Source: Citrobacter sp. Awk 4 (GTDB lineage Bacteria > Pseudomonadota > Gammaproteobacteria > Enterobacterales > Enterobacteriaceae). From it: 44,124 nucleotides of DNA. The stretch spans positions 1-44,124 of the forward strand of contig NZ_JANEWG010000037.1 in the NCBI RefSeq assembly GCF_028069725.1, written 5' to 3'. Of this stretch, positions 1 to 9,528 are shown piece by piece. The translations under genes and the position numbers were made by a program. Every line of letters starts with the position of its first letter. The first letter of the stretch is position 1. Under the pieces are notes generated by a model, which ran no database searches, was not told the DNA's origin, and saw nothing but the letters and a program-made list of their open reading frames with translations.

Positions 1-8
1 AATAAGTA

Positions 9-996
9 ATGACGACTAACATCAGCGATGCAGATAAGTCCATCTTAATTAAATCATTTTCTCAGATGTATCATGCAATTACTTCCGCCCATTACACTCT
101 CAATGGTACATTATTAGGTTCAGCCACTGCCACTTCAATTTTGGGCGACCCCCCCCGCAGGCACGCCTTCCCCGGATTCATTAAATGACATTCTGAATAA
201 TGCAATAAAAGTGCCTTCCACAACATCTATTGTTGCTGTTCCATCTTCAGTAACGAACCCCAGTTCTCCACCTGATACTGTATTACTTAAAATGCTCAGT
301 CAGGTGAGAACACTCGAATCATATATTTCGACACTCACTGCTTTTTGTATTTATAATGAACACCCTGCGCCTTATGATATAACCAAACCCGATCAGGCCA
401 GCGCATTTGCTGTGGCCATGACAAAATGGCGGAGTTACGTCATTACCGGCGGTGCCGTTAAGGCAATGGCGGCATATTTACCGGTAACCAGTCTGGTCGC
501 TCAAAACTTTTCGAAAAATGTCACCAGTGCCGATTTACATCTGGGATTCCTGACCCAGTTGTTCGGTGGTTTCGGTCTCCCCGGCGCAGCAATAAAGCAA
601 CTCGACAGTATACTGACTGGCGTTGTCGATCAGTTGAAGCAGGTACAATTGTCTTTTCAAACACAGTCCTCAAGCCTCGATCATTTCCTTACTTATTATT
701 ACTTTGCCACCGTTCAGGGGACAGGGGGAGATTCAGGTATCCCAGCGATGTACGACTGTAAAGTAAGAACCATGTTTTTACATATCGATCAGTCTTCCTG
801 GAAAGCCGCTATTGGGAAATCGTCAATTAATCATTTTACTTTCAATATGAACTACTTTGATATGGATACGACGATGGGGGATCTCACTGACGATGTTTCC
901 GCTATCAATGCCTCCATTAAGCAGCTAACAGGTAAATCGGATGTGGAAATCAGCGCAATCATGTCCCCAAAAGCGATTACTGCCGATCCTCAGTAA
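9..996 (+). pseudogene. Frameshifted gene of unknown function (C8-run frameshift)
   Basis: I do not recognise this family. An ATG at 9 follows an in-frame stop at 3-5 and opens a frame that runs to a TGA at 183-185. The frame that carries on to the stop at 994-996 lies +1 from it, and the two overlap at a run of eight C (149-156). Removing one C joins them into one protein of about 328 residues. The only start for the downstream part alone is GTG at 211, which has no ribosome-binding site and would remove the N terminus. The protein is rich in Ser, Thr and Ala. It has a hydrophobic Gly/Ala-rich stretch (beginning LGFLTQLFGGFGLPG) followed by a Gln/Ser-rich, probably helical region, and no clear signal peptide. 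The layout loosely recalls helical pore-forming proteins, but I have no family match. The DNA is AT-richer than the backbone, which suggests acquisition. A sequencing error, a slippage switch or a true pseudogene are all possible. Confidence 0.6.
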
Positions 997-1049
997 TTAA
1001 TTCAACATCGTAATATACAAATCCCAACTAATTAATCAGGAGTCTAACC

Positions 1050-1598
1050 ATGTGTGCAGACTATGTTTATGCGTGCGTCCTCTCTGAGGATAAAAAAAGC
1101 TTTCTGGTTGCCAGAAAAAAACAGTACGGATATTTCTTTCAATATAAAAGTGTACCAAGGAAAGTTCTGAATTTCTCGGGACAGGATGTATTACCTGGCG
1201 GTGGATTACCTTCTAATTACACTCCGGAAATTGGCGCATTAAAGGAGTTTCAGGAAGAGACTGGTATTAATATCAAATCCCCACAAATAAACGCCACCAC
1301 TCTCGGCCAGTGTGAATTTGATTATGAACATGAAGGTCAGACAGGTAAGTATTACGGTGTATTTTTTACCGTCCCGGATCTGGTTAGCCTGCGCAACCAG
1401 ATTAACAGGAATCTGGAAATGGACGTCAGTGAAAAAGTAAAATATGTTGAAGATGATGAGCTTAACAATATAGAAATCTATAACTTCGACACTGCAATGA
1501 AAATGCTGAGTACATTTAACCCGACTCAAGCTGCCCCTGGTTATAATAAGCAGACAGATAAAAGTTGGTTTGCTAACATTTTGAATCAACTAAAATAG
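1050..1598 (+). CDS. Nudix-like hydrolase with degenerate Nudix box
   Basis: The protein has 182 residues. Residues 51-73 fit the Nudix pattern G-x5-E-x7-REUxEExGU as G51-x5-Y57-x7-K65-E66-F67-Q68-E69-E70-T71-G72-I73. The metal-binding glutamates of the REUxEE helix are kept, but the first conserved Glu is Tyr57 and the Arg is Lys65. Nudix enzymes hydrolyse nucleoside diphosphates linked to another group; the substrate here cannot be read from the sequence. The start follows a good ribosome-binding site (CAGGAG near 1037-1042). The gene lies 53 bp after the broken gene in the same direction and shares its AT-rich composition, so the two probably arrived together. A strong hairpin follows the stop. 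The fold call is fairly safe; activity is uncertain because of the altered box. Confidence 0.8.
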   Translation: MCADYVYACVLSEDKKSFLVARKKQYGYFFQYKSVPRKVLNFSGQDVLPGGGLPSNYTPEIGALKEFQEETGINIKSPQINATTLGQCEFDYEHEGQTGKYYGVFFTVPDLVSLRNQINRNLEMDVSEKVKYVEDDELNNIEIYNFDTAMKMLSTFNPTQAAPGYNKQTDKSWFANILNQLK

Positions 1599-1638
1599 TT
1601 GATATTCAAAATATTATATCCTTTGATAAGCAGATAAT

Positions 1639-1670
1639 AATAAGTACCGCGACCTTGCGGTACTTATTTT
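1639..1670. terminator. Bidirectional rho-independent terminator
   Basis: Twelve-base inverted repeat (1639-1650 with 1657-1668), six-base loop, followed by T residues on the plus strand. It lies between the convergent Nudix gene and ypfH and can serve both. Confidence 0.8.
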
Positions 1671-1685
1671 GCTGCGTACTGAATG

Positions 1686-2384
1686 CTAGATCATCTCAAT
1701 CACATCATCATCATGGGGCGTACCGCCACTCAGCGCTTCATCGAAGTAATGCTTCGGTACGGTATAGCGCAAATGATCGAGTGCAAACTGCATACTGCGG
1801 CCATCAATGGCGTGACCTAAATCGTCCACAATATCCAGCGTGACATCGCCACCCGCCCGCAATAAAGCTTCCTGGGCCGCCACCGCATGCGATAACTCAA
1901 TCACCCGATCCTCACCGCCGTGAATCAAATGCACAGTCGTCGCGGTTGTCGCCGTTTCCGGCAGGCTGGCGTAGCGACCATTAAACGCAATCACTCTGGA
2001 AGCCAGGCCCGAATGCGCTTTCACGCTTTCGAGCGACATAATCGCGCCTTGTGAAAAGCCAATCAGCGCCGTGGCTTTCGCGCCTACCCCGCTCTGCTGT
2101 TGCCAGTAGCGAATAGTTTCAACGAATACCGGCATGATAGCGTCTACCCGCGCCTGACGATTTTCTTCCGTCACGCCCTGCACGGAAAACCACTGGCGTC
2201 CCGGTGCCGGACCACAGGGTTCTGCACCCCCAATGCTGACGATCAGCGCATCCGGGAACAGAGGAATAAACCAGCGCCCCAGTTCTCCCATCGCAACCGG
2301 ATTGTCCCCCACGCCATGAAACAGCAGCAACAACTGTTGCGCGGGTTGGGCAGGACTTTGAACAACAAAGTGGTCATGTTTCAT
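1686..2384 (-). CDS. ypfH: Carboxylesterase YpfH (alpha/beta hydrolase)
   Basis: The product is a cytoplasmic serine esterase of the phospholipase/carboxylesterase family with 232 residues, the length I recall for E. coli YpfH. It shows LLLFHGVGDN near the N terminus (oxyanion region), the nucleophile elbow GFSQGA, and near the C terminus the acid and histidine positions GGEDRVI and LGHAID. The family hydrolyses short acyl esters; the physiological substrate is not known. I chose the ATG at 2384 (protein begins MKHDHF) because AAGGAG precedes it at good spacing; an upstream extension to 2438 is open but has no such site. It lies 72 bp after tmcA in the same direction and is probably the last gene of ypfJ-tmcA-ypfH. 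Confidence 0.93.
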   Translation of the reverse strand: MKHDHFVVQSPAQPAQQLLLLFHGVGDNPVAMGELGRWFIPLFPDALIVSIGGAEPCGPAPGRQWFSVQGVTEENRQARVDAIMPVFVETIRYWQQQSGVGAKATALIGFSQGAIMSLESVKAHSGLASRVIAFNGRYASLPETATTATTVHLIHGGEDRVIELSHAVAAQEALLRAGGDVTLDIVDDLGHAIDGRSMQFALDHLRYTVPKHYFDEALSGGTPHDDDVIEMI

Positions 2385-2456
2385 GGCAATCTCCTTAACT
2401 GATGGGTCGATTCTACGCCGCTTAATCACAATGACCATGCCAGGAAATTGAAGGAG

Positions 2457-4472
2457 TTAGTGAAAAAATTGCCATTGCAAAATACGATCATGTAACCGCT
2501 GTGCACGTCCGGCATCCAGGGTTGCCAGCGCCTGCGCCACTTCCGTTCTCTGCATGGCCAGTAGCGCCTTGCGCCCTGGCAGATCCAGTCTGGCGCACAA
2601 TTGCATTTCACTGTCTTTGTCCTGCAGACGTCCGCGTAACGCAGGAAGCGGGAGATTGCAGGTTTCCAGCAGACGGCGAAGGCAGCCTACCGACGTCAGC
2701 AGCGGGCGATGGGCAAAAGCAAAACCTGCCAGCGCCAGCCAGTCATCATCATTAAGCGTAGACTCTTTCAGCGGGATAACCGGAACCGCTTCACCGTTCC
2801 AGTGAGCCAACGCCACCGCATCTCGTCGCAGCCGGTGATGTTCACGCTCTGCCAGTTGTTTTCCCGCCTCGCTGATCGGGAAAATAGCCATCGCCGTAAA
2901 ACACCCACTACTCGCTTCCCGATGATTACCCATCCGAACCAGTATGAATCCACAACGTCGCCAGAAGCGCCACAATGTCGCCGTGAAACCAAAGCTGACG
3001 GAGAGATAATCCAGGTTCGATGCGTCGGCACAGGCCCGAGCGATCAACTGTTGACCGAGGCCTTCACGTTGCCTTGTGGGATGTACGGCAATGCGACTCA
3101 CACGTCTCCCCGTCAGCGTTGCTGCCAGCGGACAACCTCCATGCGCCGCCAGCGACTGAGCAACCAGATTGCCTCTGGGTCGGCGATAGCCCGCCCAGAC
3201 AGCCTGACTCAAACGGGCGGATAATCCGCCTTCATCCACCAGCCAGACGGCACCCGCCACACGGTCGGTCCCCGAGGCCTGAAGAAAATGCTGACCGGGA
3301 GCATCCATCATGCGGCGTAGATCCAGTGGCGATGTGCGATAGTGCGCACCAGAGAGTAATCGATATACCGCCAGCGGCAGTTCCGGGTTTGTGTGCCAGG
3401 CGTCCTGTTCAAACGCCGATATGCGGATATCACCACGAGGGGTCTGCACGAACGTTTCGTCATCAAAAACCAGTGCGTCGCTGACTGTTTTTTCCAACGG
3501 GCATCCTTGCGCCCAGCGGATCGGCTGTCGCAGCTCAAAACGCTGCAGATGCGCAAAGTGAGCGCAAAACTTCAGTAAAAAGCCGCGGCCAGTGCCTTCG
3601 TAACCCTGAACGGTGGTGGTCAACAGCGTGCGCGGAAACCGCGCAACCAGGCGATGAAGTAGCGGAGCGGGAAGTGCCGCGGCTTCATCAACAATCAGCC
3701 AGTCTGCGGACTCAGCGCCCGCCAGTAACGCATCCGGCGCAATAAAACGAAATTTGTCACCCGCGAACTGCGCCAGCACGTCCGTTGCCGCTTTCGCCGG
3801 TGCTGTCACAATCGCCGTACCGCCGATTCGCCTGATCAACTGCCCTGCCAGCGCTGATTTTCCCCGACCACGCGCAGCGGTGACCGTGGCCACACCGGAA
3901 TGCATTTGCAACAACTGCTGCAAAATTTCGGCTTGTTCAGGCTGCGGCTCACCCGATGCGGGTCGCCAGTTGTCACGAGCAGGAAAGTGCGGCCACGAGA
4001 AGGGCTGATGTTGTTGCCAGTGCAGCACTTGCTCATCGCAAGCGATGCATCGCATAAAATGTTGGACAAAGTGGGGAGTGGGAATCGGTTGTGGGCAGTC
4101 GCTCCAGCGCAGTGAATCTTCATCAGGGTGATTTTCCCAGGTCGCATAGGCTGGCGTCAGCAATACCAGCCAGCTTCCCGCCTGCAGCGTACCACTCAAC
4201 GCGGCAAACGCGGCGGCATCAAATCCCTGGTGCGCATCAAATACCGCATGACGAAACTCTCGCCCCAGCAATGTTTGCAGCGCCTGAGGCCGACAATACG
4301 GCTCAACAGGCGCTTCAGATGCGACCCACAACCAGTCGCCCGGTAACGCGTCACGAAGCATGAGCGCCTGTTCAGCACACCAGCGTTCATCACCACTGAG
4401 TACCAATAGACGGCGTATTCCCTGCTGCGTCATTTGCGCAGTTAAGGCACTCAGCACATTGTTTTCCGACAT
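2457..4472 (-). CDS. tmcA: tRNA(Met) cytidine acetyltransferase TmcA
   Basis: TmcA uses acetyl-CoA and ATP to form N4-acetylcytidine at the wobble base of elongator tRNA-Met, which prevents misreading of AUA. The protein has 671 residues, as in E. coli. An N-terminal Rossmann-like region is followed by a RecD-type ATPase with a Walker A motif ARGRGKS (about 200-206) and a Walker B WLIVDEAAALP (about 258-268). A GNAT acetyltransferase domain follows, with the acetyl-CoA loop VSRIAVHPTRQREGLGQQL. The C-terminal part binds tRNA in the family. The gene starts 15 bp after the ypfJ stop, so co-transcription with ypfJ is likely. Confidence 0.96.
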   Translation of the reverse strand: MSENNVLSALTAQMTQQGIRRLLVLSGDERWCAEQALMLRDALPGDWLWVASEAPVEPYCRPQALQTLLGREFRHAVFDAHQGFDAAAFAALSGTLQAGSWLVLLTPAYATWENHPDEDSLRWSDCPQPIPTPHFVQHFMRCIACDEQVLHWQQHQPFSWPHFPARDNWRPASGEPQPEQAEILQQLLQMHSGVATVTAARGRGKSALAGQLIRRIGGTAIVTAPAKAATDVLAQFAGDKFRFIAPDALLAGAESADWLIVDEAAALPAPLLHRLVARFPRTLLTTTVQGYEGTGRGFLLKFCAHFAHLQRFELRQPIRWAQGCPLEKTVSDALVFDDETFVQTPRGDIRISAFEQDAWHTNPELPLAVYRLLSGAHYRTSPLDLRRMMDAPGQHFLQASGTDRVAGAVWLVDEGGLSARLSQAVWAGYRRPRGNLVAQSLAAHGGCPLAATLTGRRVSRIAVHPTRQREGLGQQLIARACADASNLDYLSVSFGFTATLWRFWRRCGFILVRMGNHREASSGCFTAMAIFPISEAGKQLAEREHHRLRRDAVALAHWNGEAVPVIPLKESTLNDDDWLALAGFAFAHRPLLTSVGCLRRLLETCNLPLPALRGRLQDKDSEMQLCARLDLPGRKALLAMQRTEVAQALATLDAGRAQRLHDRILQWQFFH

Positions 4473-4487
4473 CCCTGCCCCGGTCGT

Positions 4488-5354
4488 TTAGAAGCCTTTG
4501 CCAAAGGTATTACATTGTGCTGGGTCTCCGCTATCAAATCCGCGTTTAAACCAGGTGTAACGTTGCTCAGAGGTTCCGTGCGTGAAGCTATCCGGGACAA
4601 TACGTCCCTGCCCCTGCTGTTGCAGACGATCATCGCCAATCGCCTGAGCGGCATTCAGCGCTTCTTCCAGATCACCCGATTCCAGCACGCCCTGATGTTT
4701 CATGCTGTTGCCCCAGACTCCGGCAAAACAATCCGCCTGTAATTCCATGCGTACAGAAAGCTGGTTTGCTTCTGTTTGCGTTGCGTTCTGCTGCAACTGA
4801 CGCACTTTCGGTTCAATACCCAGCAGTTTTTGCACATGGTGTCCCACTTCGTGGGCAATCACATAACCCTGAGCGAAATCGCCATCGGCGCCCAGTTTGT
4901 TCTTCATGTCATCATAGAACGAGAGATCGATGTAGACGGTACCGTCCGCCGGGCAGTAAAACGGCCCCATCACCGACTGGCCCGCGCCGCACCCTGTACG
5001 CGTCGCGCCACGGTACATTACCAGCTTCGGTTGCTGGTAGATTTTCCCCATTTTTTCAAACTGTTGCCCCCAGGTATCTTCTGTTGTTGCTAGGATCACC
5101 GAGGTAAATTTTGCCGCTTCATCATCATTTGGGCTGATAGAACGTGTCGATTGTTGCTGTGAGACCGGCTCACCGGTCATTAACCCGGTTAAATCCACAC
5201 CGTAATAACCCGCCACCAGCACCACAATCAGTAGAACGATGCCGCCTTTGCCACCCGGTAAACGAAAGCCAGGACCGCCCATAGAGGGGCCACCACCGGT
5301 GCTATTACGCCTGTCTTCCACATTGTCACTTTCACGACGCCCTTGCCAGCGCAT
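4488..5354 (-). CDS. ypfJ: Putative neutral zinc metallopeptidase YpfJ
   Basis: The protein has 288 residues and is of the YpfJ neutral zinc metallopeptidase family. A charged N-terminal tail of about 36 residues, Gly/Pro-rich near its end, precedes one membrane segment (about 38-52), so the rest is probably periplasmic. The zinc site HEVGHH lies at 168-173, and a downstream QADC stretch ([11 protein letters not shown]) supplies the usual third-ligand region. The substrate is unknown. Two ATG codons lie close together (5360 and 5354). I chose 5354, beginning MRWQG, because GAGG sits 7 nt before it but only 1 nt before the upstream ATG. It is the first gene of an apparent ypfJ-tmcA-ypfH operon. 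Confidence 0.9.
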   Translation of the reverse strand: MRWQGRRESDNVEDRRNSTGGGPSMGGPGFRLPGGKGGIVLLIVVLVAGYYGVDLTGLMTGEPVSQQQSTRSISPNDDEAAKFTSVILATTEDTWGQQFEKMGKIYQQPKLVMYRGATRTGCGAGQSVMGPFYCPADGTVYIDLSFYDDMKNKLGADGDFAQGYVIAHEVGHHVQKLLGIEPKVRQLQQNATQTEANQLSVRMELQADCFAGVWGNSMKHQGVLESGDLEEALNAAQAIGDDRLQQQGQGRIVPDSFTHGTSEQRYTWFKRGFDSGDPAQCNTFGKGF

Positions 5355-5450
5355 AGTCATACCTCATCAATATATTCGTTATAGTGATGATCGTAGGCGC
5401 TCAGGGAGAGGATTACCATAGGAAACAGCTACCAGAATCGGCTGTTCGGG

Positions 5451-5481
5451 AAAACCGGAGAGTTTTTACCTCTCCGGTTTA
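5451..5481 (-). terminator. Terminator after purC
   Basis: Eleven-base stem (AAACCGGAGAG paired with CTCTCCGGTTT) with a seven-base loop. It lies 11 bp past the purC stop, with a short T run on the minus strand. The remaining bases to the ypfJ start hold nothing I recognise. Confidence 0.75.
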
Positions 5482-5491
5482 AGAGAAGATG

Positions 5492-6205
5492 TTAGTCTAA
5501 CTTTACACCCAGGCGGTGTGCGACGGCTTCATAGGCTTCGATCAGGCCGCCAAGACTCTGACGAAAACGGTCTTTATCCATTTTATCCAGCGTCTCTTTA
5601 TCCCACAGACGACTGCCGTCCGGAGAGAACTCATCACCCAGTACCACTTCGCCTTTGTACAGACCGAATTCCAGTTTGAAGTCGACCAGAATCAGGCCAG
5701 CGTCATCAAACAGTTTTTTCAGCACATCGTTGGCTTTGTAGGTTAACTCTTTCATCCGTGCCAGATTCTCTTTGCTCACCCAGCCAAAGGTTTCGCAGTA
5801 GGATTCGTTAACCATCGGGTCATGCATCGCGTCGTTTTTCAGGAACAGGTCGAACAACGGTGGGTTCAACTCAATGCCTTCCTCTACGCCTAAGCGTTTT
5901 ACCAGAGAGCCTGCCGCGCGATTACGTACCACGCACTCTACCGGCACCATATCCAGTTTTTTCACCAGACACTCGGTGTCAGAAAGCAGTCGTTCCATCT
6001 GGGTCGGGATACCCGCTTCTGCCAGTTTGGTCATAATGAAATGGTTGAATTTGTTGTTCACCATCCCTTTGCGATCAAATTGTTCAATGCGCGCGCCATC
6101 CCCTGCTGACGTATCATTGCGGAATTCGAGCACCAACAGGTCCGGGTTTTCCGTGCTGTATACGGTTTTCGCTTTACCACGATACAACTCAGCTTGCTTT
6201 TGCAT
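5492..6205 (-). CDS. purC: SAICAR synthase PurC
   Basis: PurC (phosphoribosylaminoimidazole-succinocarboxamide synthase) joins CAIR and aspartate with ATP to give SAICAR in de novo purine synthesis, in the cytoplasm. The protein has 237 residues, the E. coli length. It shows the N-terminal [10 protein letters not shown] nucleotide-binding strand, the [10 protein letters not shown] signature and the late LVDFKLEFG and [11 protein letters not shown] motifs. The start at 6205 (MQKQAEL) has CAGGAG upstream; an open extension to 6277 would run through the PurR operator and is rejected. A PUR box lies 52-67 bp upstream. bamC and dapA lie upstream on the same strand, with a terminator hairpin between. 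Confidence 0.98.
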   Translation of the reverse strand: MQKQAELYRGKAKTVYSTENPDLLVLEFRNDTSAGDGARIEQFDRKGMVNNKFNHFIMTKLAEAGIPTQMERLLSDTECLVKKLDMVPVECVVRNRAAGSLVKRLGVEEGIELNPPLFDLFLKNDAMHDPMVNESYCETFGWVSKENLARMKELTYKANDVLKKLFDDAGLILVDFKLEFGLYKGEVVLGDEFSPDGSRLWDKETLDKMDKDRFRQSLGGLIEAYEAVAHRLGVKLD

Positions 6206-6256
6206 CTTTAACACTCCTGGGTGTGAATTAACGATAAAAATTGCGTTTTTCTGCCG

Positions 6257-6272
6257 ACGCACACGTTTGCGT
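6257..6272 (-). promoter_or_regulatory. PurR operator and purC promoter
   Basis: The minus strand reads ACGCAAACGTGTGCGT, one base from the ideal PUR box palindrome. A TATGAT -10 candidate sits just upstream (6274-6279), so PurR would block initiation. This matches purine control of purC known in E. coli. Confidence 0.85.
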
Positions 6273-6282
6273 ATCATATCAG

Positions 6283-6309
6283 AAAAAAGGGCCGGATATC
6301 TCCAGCCCT
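6283..6309 (-). terminator. Terminator after bamC
   Basis: On the minus strand an AGGGC...GCCCT hairpin is followed by six T. It ends the bamC transcript immediately before the purC promoter. Confidence 0.7.
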
Positions 6310-6315
6310 GTTTTA

Positions 6316-7350
6316 TTACTTACTGAATGCAGCCTGGAAGACAGCAACCAGGGCATCGTTTTGCGATTGCGTCAGGGTATGCCCCTTTGGATCGATAAAC
6401 TGCAAGCTACTACGGTTATCTAAATCACCGACCTGCAATTTATAATCGCCGGAAACCAGTCCCGGATCGCTTGCGCCCAGTTCCTGCCAGTCGCTGTCAG
6501 AAAGGGGTTTATAGGTCACGGCGAGGCTACCCTTCGAGCGCGTGCTGTCGGTCACTTTCATGCCCACTTTTTCAAGCGCTGCCGGCAGACGCTGCCAGAC
6601 GATGTTAAACGGACCGCGTACTACCAGCATCGGCAGACCGGTGTCGTCGGCCGCGCTCTGTACGTCCATGGTCGCAGCAGAACGATTCTGCGCCGCATTC
6701 GCCGCGTCAGTGGCCGTCTTATCGAGGCCCGCAGAGATGACGTTCATCATTTCCGCGCTATAACGCTGCAACGACGCTGCATCGGCAACCGGTTTACCCG
6801 CCTGTTCCAGGTTAACCAGTTTCACTGAGACAGCCTGTTGATAACCTTGCGGTTTAACAGAGATTTGATAGCGTCCGCGATACTGCTCGTCTTCATCCAG
6901 ACGGTTCCAGTCAACCCAACCGGTCGTCAGCGTCTGAGTGGCGTCGTCACGTTTGTCAATCGGGTAGTTTTTAGACTGAATCAGACTAACAACCTGCGGC
7001 CACAACGTGTTGCCACGACCATTTTCCACCAGCAGGGTTGCGGTATCGCCAGTAAACTGGGTCCGCGCGCCGCTGACCAGCGCTAACGGCTGAGCGGGCG
7101 GGCGAATGTCCAGCGCTTTACCCACTGCACCGCTGCCGTTGGTCACCGGAATGTTATAGTCGCCTGCTTGCACCGGCAGAATCATCCCTGCAGGAGCATG
7201 AAGTTCAGCAAGCGGCGCTGCATCCAGATAGGATTCATCACCACTCACCTGGCGCTTGTAGCGCGAGTCAGAACTACAGGCAGCGAGCAGCATAACAAGC
7301 GAAACACCCGCAACCTTGGCCAGGCGCGACTTTTGTACTGAGTAAGCCAT
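6316..7350 (-). CDS. bamC: Outer-membrane assembly lipoprotein BamC
   Basis: BamC (formerly NlpB) is an accessory lipoprotein of the BAM complex that inserts beta-barrel proteins into the outer membrane. The protein has 344 residues. The signal peptide ends in the lipobox LLAAC with the lipidated Cys at 25. It is followed by the flexible segment that packs on BamD and by two helix-grip domains, the second ending in FQAAFSK. The ATG at 7350 follows GGGAGA; a TTG one codon upstream is less likely. It lies 16 bp after dapA in the same direction, the usual enteric dapA-bamC operon. Confidence 0.97.
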   Translation of the reverse strand: MAYSVQKSRLAKVAGVSLVMLLAACSSDSRYKRQVSGDESYLDAAPLAELHAPAGMILPVQAGDYNIPVTNGSGAVGKALDIRPPAQPLALVSGARTQFTGDTATLLVENGRGNTLWPQVVSLIQSKNYPIDKRDDATQTLTTGWVDWNRLDEDEQYRGRYQISVKPQGYQQAVSVKLVNLEQAGKPVADAASLQRYSAEMMNVISAGLDKTATDAANAAQNRSAATMDVQSAADDTGLPMLVVRGPFNIVWQRLPAALEKVGMKVTDSTRSKGSLAVTYKPLSDSDWQELGASDPGLVSGDYKLQVGDLDNRSSLQFIDPKGHTLTQSQNDALVAVFQAAFSK

Positions 7351-7366
7351 CAAATCTCCCTAAACT

Positions 7367-8245
7367 TTACAGCAAACCGGCATGCTTAAGCGCCGCTTTG
7401 ACAATCTCACGACCATTATCCGTGATTGGCGTCATTGGCAGGCGCAGCGTATCGGTCGCCACAAGACCCAACTCCTTACATGCCCATTTCACCGGGATAG
7501 GATTGGGTTCGACAAATAGTTTGTTGTGTAACGGCATCAGACGCTGGTTGATCACGCGCGCCTCAGCAAAACGCCCTTCTGCCGCCAGTTTGCACATTTC
7601 AGCCATATCGCGCGCTGCAACGTTAGTCGTTACAGAAATCACGCCATGACCACCGAGCTGCATAAAGTCCATCGCGGTCGCATCATCGCCGCTAAGCAGC
7701 GCGAACTCATCTGAAACCAGCTCTTTGATCTGGTGAACGCGACTTAAGTTCCCTGTCGCCTCTTTAATAGCGACAATATTTTTCACCTTCGCCAGGCGAC
7801 CAACGGTTTCCGGCAGCATATCGCAGCCAGTACGGGATGGCACATTATACAGAATCTGCGGCAAGTCGGTGTGCTCAGCGATGGCTTTGAAATGCTGGAA
7901 CAGCCCTTCCTGCGTTGGACGGTTGTAGTACGGCGTCACCGTCAGGCAACCGACAATACCGCTGTCGTTGAAACGCTGAGTCAGGCTAATGGCTTCCGCA
8001 GTCGCATTGGCGCCCGTTCCGGCGATCACCGGAATACGCCCATCCGCCAGATCCAGCGTCATCATCACCACGTCGCCATGCTCATCATGACTCAACGTGG
8101 CAGACTCGCCGGTGGTGCCAACAGAAACAATCGCCGAAGTGCCGCTAGCGACATGATAATCAATCAGTTTTTTAAGGCTTGACCGGCAGACATTACCTTT
8201 TTCATCCATCGGTGTAACAAGCGCGACAATACTTCCCGTGAACAT
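7367..8245 (-). CDS. dapA: 4-hydroxy-tetrahydrodipicolinate synthase DapA
   Basis: DapA condenses pyruvate with aspartate semialdehyde, the first committed step to diaminopimelate and lysine. The TIM-barrel protein has 292 residues. The Schiff-base Lys161 lies in VAIKEATG, Tyr133 in YNVPSRTG, and the GTTGE loop (about 43-47) is present, so the active site is complete. I chose the ATG at 8245 (MFTGSI), the usual family start; an extension to 8263 (MHRGWP) is possible but is not seen in relatives. The gene heads the dapA-bamC unit and is divergent from gcvR; the 145 bp between them must hold both promoters. Confidence 0.97.
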   Translation of the reverse strand: MFTGSIVALVTPMDEKGNVCRSSLKKLIDYHVASGTSAIVSVGTTGESATLSHDEHGDVVMMTLDLADGRIPVIAGTGANATAEAISLTQRFNDSGIVGCLTVTPYYNRPTQEGLFQHFKAIAEHTDLPQILYNVPSRTGCDMLPETVGRLAKVKNIVAIKEATGNLSRVHQIKELVSDEFALLSGDDATAMDFMQLGGHGVISVTTNVAARDMAEMCKLAAEGRFAEARVINQRLMPLHNKLFVEPNPIPVKWACKELGLVATDTLRLPMTPITDNGREIVKAALKHAGLL

Positions 8246-8390
8246 GGGCCATCCTCTGTGCAAACAAGTGTCTCAATGGTACGTTTGGTACGACAATAAA
8301 AGCAAGTGACCAGAGCCGTTCTGATTGTTGTATGCAGGTTTTTTTTATGCTTTCCTTATGATTACCTCACCTCTCAAAGGAAGAACAGGA

Positions 8391-8963
8391 TTGACATCGT
8401 CATCGCAACATTATCTGGTCATCACTGCGCTGGGTGCCGATCGCCCGGGAATTGTGAACACTATCACCCGCCATGTCAGCAGTTGCGGCTGTAATATCGA
8501 AGACAGTCGACTGGCGATGCTGGGGGATGAGTTTACGTTTATTATGTTGTTATCGGGTTCCTGGAACGCCATCACCCTGATTGAATCGACCTTGCCGTTG
8601 AAAGGCGCAGAGCTGGATTTATTGATTGTGATGAAGCGCACGACCGCCCGTCCTCGCCCGGCAATGCCCGCCACGGTGTGGGTGCAGGTCGACGTGCCAG
8701 ACTCTCCACATTTGATTGAGCGTTTTACCGCCCTGTTCGACAACCACCAAATGAACATCGCCGAGCTGGTTTCACGCACTCAACCCGCCGAAAACGAAAA
8801 AGCGGCGCAACTTTTTATTCAAATTACCGCACATAGCCCGGCATCGCAGGTTTCGGTAAATATTGAACAAGCGTTTAAAGCACTATGTACAGAACTCAAT
8901 GCGCAAGGCAGTATAAACGTTGTCAATTACTCACAACATGATGAACAGGATGGAGTTAAGTAA
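8391..8963 (+). CDS. gcvR: Glycine cleavage regulator GcvR (TTG start)
   Basis: GcvR has tandem ACT domains. It binds the activator GcvA and represses the glycine cleavage operon when glycine is low. The protein has 190 residues from a TTG at 8391 (reads MTSSSQHYLV...), the length I recall for E. coli. ACT domain 1 begins HYLVITALGADRPGIVN and domain 2 begins WVQVDVPDSPHLIERF. An open extension to 8325 exists but is hydrophobic and lacks similarity. AGGA precedes the TTG. The stop overlaps the start of bcp (TAATG), so the two are translationally coupled. Confidence 0.9.
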   Translation: MTSSSQHYLVITALGADRPGIVNTITRHVSSCGCNIEDSRLAMLGDEFTFIMLLSGSWNAITLIESTLPLKGAELDLLIVMKRTTARPRPAMPATVWVQVDVPDSPHLIERFTALFDNHQMNIAELVSRTQPAENEKAAQLFIQITAHSPASQVSVNIEQAFKALCTELNAQGSINVVNYSQHDEQDGVK

Positions 8964-9433
8964 TGAACCCACTGAAAGCCGGTGATACCGCACCGAAATT
9001 TAGCTTGCCGGATCAAGACGGAGAACAAGTAAATTTAACCGACTTCCAGGGACAGCGAGTTTTGGTTTATTTCTACCCTAAAGCCATGACGCCCGGCTGT
9101 ACCGTTCAAGCCTGTGGCTTACGCGATAACATGGACGAGTTAAAAAAAGCAGGTGTTGAAGTGCTGGGGATCAGCACCGATAAACCTGAGAAGCTCTCCC
9201 GATTTGCTGAGAAAGAAGTCCTTAACTTCACGCTGCTGTCAGATGAAGATCATAAGGTATGCGAGCAATTTGGCATCTGGGGTGAAAAATCCTTTATGGG
9301 CAAAACCTACGATGGCATCCATCGCATCAGTTTCCTGGTCGATCCCGACGGGAAAATTGAGCATGTGTTCGATGACTTTAAAACCAGCAATCACCACGAC
9401 GTGGTGCTGAACTGGTTAAAAGAAAACGCGTAA
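8963..9433 (+). CDS. bcp: Thiol peroxidase Bcp (peroxiredoxin)
   Basis: Bcp reduces hydrogen peroxide and organic peroxides using thioredoxin, in the cytoplasm. The protein has 156 residues, the usual length. The peroxidatic Cys lies in the PKAMTPGCTVQACGL motif, and a second Cys follows five residues later, as in the atypical two-Cys enzymes. The start overlaps the gcvR stop by one base. A strong terminator follows, separating the unit from hyf. Confidence 0.97.
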   Translation: MNPLKAGDTAPKFSLPDQDGEQVNLTDFQGQRVLVYFYPKAMTPGCTVQACGLRDNMDELKKAGVEVLGISTDKPEKLSRFAEKEVLNFTLLSDEDHKVCEQFGIWGEKSFMGKTYDGIHRISFLVDPDGKIEHVFDDFKTSNHHDVVLNWLKENA

Positions 9434-9444
9434 CTCCTCTTCCC

Positions 9445-9480
9445 GGCGCTGGCGGCAAGGTGTCGCCAGCGCCGTTTTTC
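9445..9480 (+). terminator. Terminator after bcp
   Basis: Ten-base GC-rich stem (9445-9454 with 9464-9473), nine-base loop, then a run of five T. It isolates gcvR-bcp from hyf. Confidence 0.9.
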
Positions 9481-9499
9481 TCTGCGCAACACCCCCCAA

Positions 9500-9515
9500 T
9501 GTGACTAATATCACA
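9500..9515. promoter_or_regulatory. CRP-type site upstream of hyfA
   Basis: TGTGACTAATATCACA is a perfect TGTGA-N6-TCACA palindrome about 125 bp before the sigma-54 -24 element. It is too far for a classical class II contact with sigma-54 polymerase, so CRP could act by bending or anti-activation, or at another start. Confidence 0.7.
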
Positions 9516-9528
9516 GTGTTATTTGCCC

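Noticed and set aside
211-996. Reading the first gene as a normal protein from GTG at 211
   Set aside because: No ribosome-binding site precedes it, and the coding signal continues upstream in this and the adjoining frame, so a frameshift explains it better.
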